From positions 264,069-328,068 of the IMG/VR virus record IMGVR_UViG_3300032236_001613: 64,000 bases of DNA. One strand, given 5' to 3'. The stretch comes from a virus. This document shows, in pieces, positions 62,198 to 64,000 of the stretch (within the stretch, counting starts at the first letter, position 1; every line of letters begins with the position of its first letter). The position numbers and the translations under genes are program-made. The notes under the pieces are model-generated. The model was not told where the DNA came from. It ran no database searches and worked only from the letters and a program-made list of their open reading frames with translations.

Positions 62198-64000
62198 ATG
62201 CCAGGTCTTATTAGCGGTCGTACACTTGTTACCCCTGGCAGTCAACTAAGTCCATCACGTAACCAATTTTTAGGTCTAAATAATGCTCAGCCAGCGTTAG
62301 GTCCGTCGCCGTCAACTAGTACTGGTTATACTCTAATAACCTATAATACAGGAACTGTATATTCAAGTAGTTTAGGTAATTTAGATTTTAATCTCGGGGT
62401 TATTACTCCAAATCTTGCTAGTTTAAGTACAATTACTTTACAAGTTTCGACGATTACCGGAAATATTAGCTTAATTAGTCAATCAGTATCGTTAACAGGA
62501 TACCTAACATTTACAAATACTGTTTCTAGTTTTATCAATCTCGGCGGAAGACCGAGTCCAAGAATTCCTAACTATTACGAAGGTGTATCGCCGCCGACTA
62601 ATACAATATTTTGGGATGGTGATCAATGGTATGATCCAGTAAACGATGTTCTTTATGAATATATTTTAGACAACAATGGCGAAAGGTGGGTCGATATCAC
62701 TGGGCCTTTTTTCAGCACAGATGTAGCACAATTTGGATATGTAGGTAGTACAGGTGCAGGTTATACCGGAAGTCAAGGTCCGCAAGGTCCTGCAGGTGGG
62801 TATACCGGAAGCCAAGGATATATAGGGTATACTGGAAGCCAAGGCGACCAAGGATTACCAGGCGTAATTGGATATAAAGGAAGCACCGGATACACAGGTA
62901 GTGCAAGTACAGCATCGGGATACGCCGGATCATTAGGGTACGCAGGAAGTATTGGATATACAGGAAGTGCAAGCACAGTAACTGGATACACCGGATCATT
63001 AGGATATATAGGAAGTATTGGGTATTATGGTAGCATTGGGTATACCGGTTCGGCAAGTACGGTAATCGGATATACCGGATCGAGAGGATATACCGGATCA
63101 ACAGGATATTACGGTAGCCAAGGCAATACTGGATATACCGGATCATTAGGATACGTTGGATCAGTTGGATATTACGGAAGTATTGGATACATAGGTAGCC
63201 AAGGGCTTACCGGATACACCGGATCTCTTGGATATATTGGAAGTATTGGATATATCGGCAGTATTGGATACACCGGATATTACGGTAGCCAAGGCAATAC
63301 TGGATATACCGGATCTCTAGGATATATCGGCAGTATTGGATATATCGGCAGTATTGGATACACTGGATCAGCAAGTACTGCAATTGGATACAGTGGTTCA
63401 ATTGGTTATGTTGGTTCTATAGGTTATATCGGTTCATCGGGCGTAGGATATGCAGGTAGCGTAGGATATATCGGATCAGCATATACCGGTAGCATTGGAT
63501 ATACTGGGTCGGCAAGTACTATAATTGGTTATACTGGAAGTTTTGGATACACCGGGAGCATTGGTTATTATGGTAGCATTGGTTATACCGGATCAGCAAG
63601 TACTGTAATCGGTTATACTGGAAGTATCGGATATTATGGATCTATTGGATACACCGGATCAGCAAGTACTGTAATTGGGTATACCGGTAGCATCGGATAT
63701 ACCGGCTCAATTGGGTACGTCGGTTCATCTGGGCTTGGATATGTAGGTAGCGCAGGATACGTTGGATCGGCTTATACCGGTAGTATCGGTTACACCGGTA
63801 GTATTGGTTACAGTGGTAGTATTGGTTACAGTGGTAGTATTGGTTACAGTGGTAGTATCGGATATTATGGTAGTATTGGATATACCGGATCTGCTGGTCC
63901 AGGTTATGCAGGCAGTGTTGGCTATATTGGATCAGCTTATACAGGATCAATCGGATATACCGGATCAGCAAGCACAGTAATTGGATATACTGGATCAGCA
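62198..64000 (+). CDS. Collagen-like tail fibre (3' end outside window)
   Basis: 601 codons to the window edge without a stop, in the frame of the ATG at 62198, behind a strong AAGGATGGAG site. The N-terminal ~180 residues are a fibre attachment region (MPGLISGRTLVTPGSQLSPS, FWDGDQWYDPVNDVLYEYIL). From about residue 185 on, the protein is Gly-X-Y triplets of the unusual type GYT-GSI-GYY-GSI, broken regularly by short interruptions such as GSASTVIGY. This is a collagen-like shaft; Tyr and Ser replace the usual Pro. The receptor-binding end lies beyond the window. Some antisense frames here are long only because of the repeats. Confidence 0.88.
   Translation, partial: MPGLISGRTLVTPGSQLSPSRNQFLGLNNAQPALGPSPSTSTGYTLITYNTGTVYSSSLGNLDFNLGVITPNLASLSTITLQVSTITGNISLISQSVSLTGYLTFTNTVSSFINLGGRPSPRIPNYYEGVSPPTNTIFWDGDQWYDPVNDVLYEYILDNNGERWVDITGPFFSTDVAQFGYVGSTGAGYTGSQGPQGPAGGYTGSQGYIGYTGSQGDQGLPGVIGYKGSTGYTGSASTASGYAGSLGYAGSIGYTGSASTVTGYTGSLGYIGSIGYYGSIGYTGSASTVIGYTGSRGYTGSTGYYGSQGNTGYTGSLGYVGSVGYYGSIGYIGSQGLTGYTGSLGYIGSIGYIGSIGYTGYYGSQGNTGYTGSLGYIGSIGYIGSIGYTGSASTAIGYSGSIGYVGSIGYIGSSGVGYAGSVGYIGSAYTGSIGYTGSASTIIGYTGSFGYTGSIGYYGSIGYTGSASTVIGYTGSIGYYGSIGYTGSASTVIGYTGSIGYTGSIGYVGSSGLGYVGSAGYVGSAYTGSIGYTGSIGYSGSIGYSGSIGYSGSIGYYGSIGYTGSAGPGYAGSVGYIGSAYTGSIGYTGSASTVIGYTGSA
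62755..64000 (+). repeat. Collagen-like Gly-X-Y repeat array
   Basis: Short repeats encode GYTGS/GSIGY triplets. Superimposed are longer duplications: the stretch encoding YYGSQGNTGYTGSLGY occurs at about 63107 and again at about 63280, and the block encoding GYxGSxGYxGSAYTGSIGY occurs three times, near 63440, 63735 and 63900. The array continues beyond the window edge. Confidence 0.9.

Noticed and set aside
62666-63980. Long antisense and alternative-frame ORFs over the collagen-like repeats
   Set aside because: They are by-products of the Gly-rich repeat; their protein sequences are low-complexity Tyr/Ile/Arg or Pro/Tyr repeats without start signals.
62755-64000. CRISPR-like array
   Set aside because: Repeats are short, in frame, imperfect and coding; no unique spacers of constant length.
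1-64000. Anti-phage defence system, integrase, transposon or toxin-antitoxin pair
   Set aside because: No recognisable gene of these kinds on either strand; the only mobile-type gene is the GIY-YIG endonuclease.

Overview
The window is a 64 kb stretch of a T4-like myovirus genome (order Caudoviricetes), AT-rich, densely packed and without tRNA genes, integrase or host genes. The assignment rests on recognisable T4 homologues: thymidylate synthase, baseplate proteins gp6, gp25, gp5, gp53 and gp26, late sigma factor gp55, recombination nuclease gp47/gp46, and the head block gp20-(67/68-like)-gp21-gp22-gp23. The style of the structural proteins (giant fibre-like proteins, collagen-like repeats, 'MGRPIKKRFF' and cupredoxin-like segments) resembles T4-like phages of marine and fresh water, cyanophages included. 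I cannot name the host: no photosynthesis or other host-derived metabolic gene is visible.

Layout: (1) 2-802, plus strand: 3' part of thymidylate synthase. (2) 799-31004, minus strand: one long tail/baseplate block. Transcription runs from a gp48/54-like protein through gp53, a large hub-like protein, gp5 with a GH19 wall-degrading domain, gp25 and gp6 to a 4340-residue virion protein, a 222-residue structural protein and four fibre genes sharing one N-terminal domain. (3) 31117-35748, plus strand: gp55, gp47, gp46, two small proteins and a GIY-YIG endonuclease, behind sigma70-like promoters. (4) 35749-36225: the only long gene-free stretch, GC-richer than its surroundings and full of strong hairpins, probably a structured RNA. 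(5) 36226-38024: one plus-strand gene converging on the minus-strand gp26 pair. (6) 38099-46326, plus strand: tape-measure-like protein, portal, core proteins, protease, scaffold and major capsid protein. (7) 46400-64000, plus strand: small virion proteins, a 3845-residue protein built around 17 copies of a ~160-residue module, and a collagen-like fibre gene that runs off the window.

The genes fit one late programme. gp55 would direct host RNA polymerase to T4-type late promoters. I find thirteen TAAATA-type motifs just upstream of genes. At five of them the start of transcription predicted from T4 geometry falls exactly on the A of an ATG, and at a sixth within one base. None of these six starts has a Shine-Dalgarno sequence, whereas most other starts do. 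This suggests that part of the late regulon is translated from leaderless mRNAs. The other leading candidate for something undescribed is the structured RNA at about 35761-36124.
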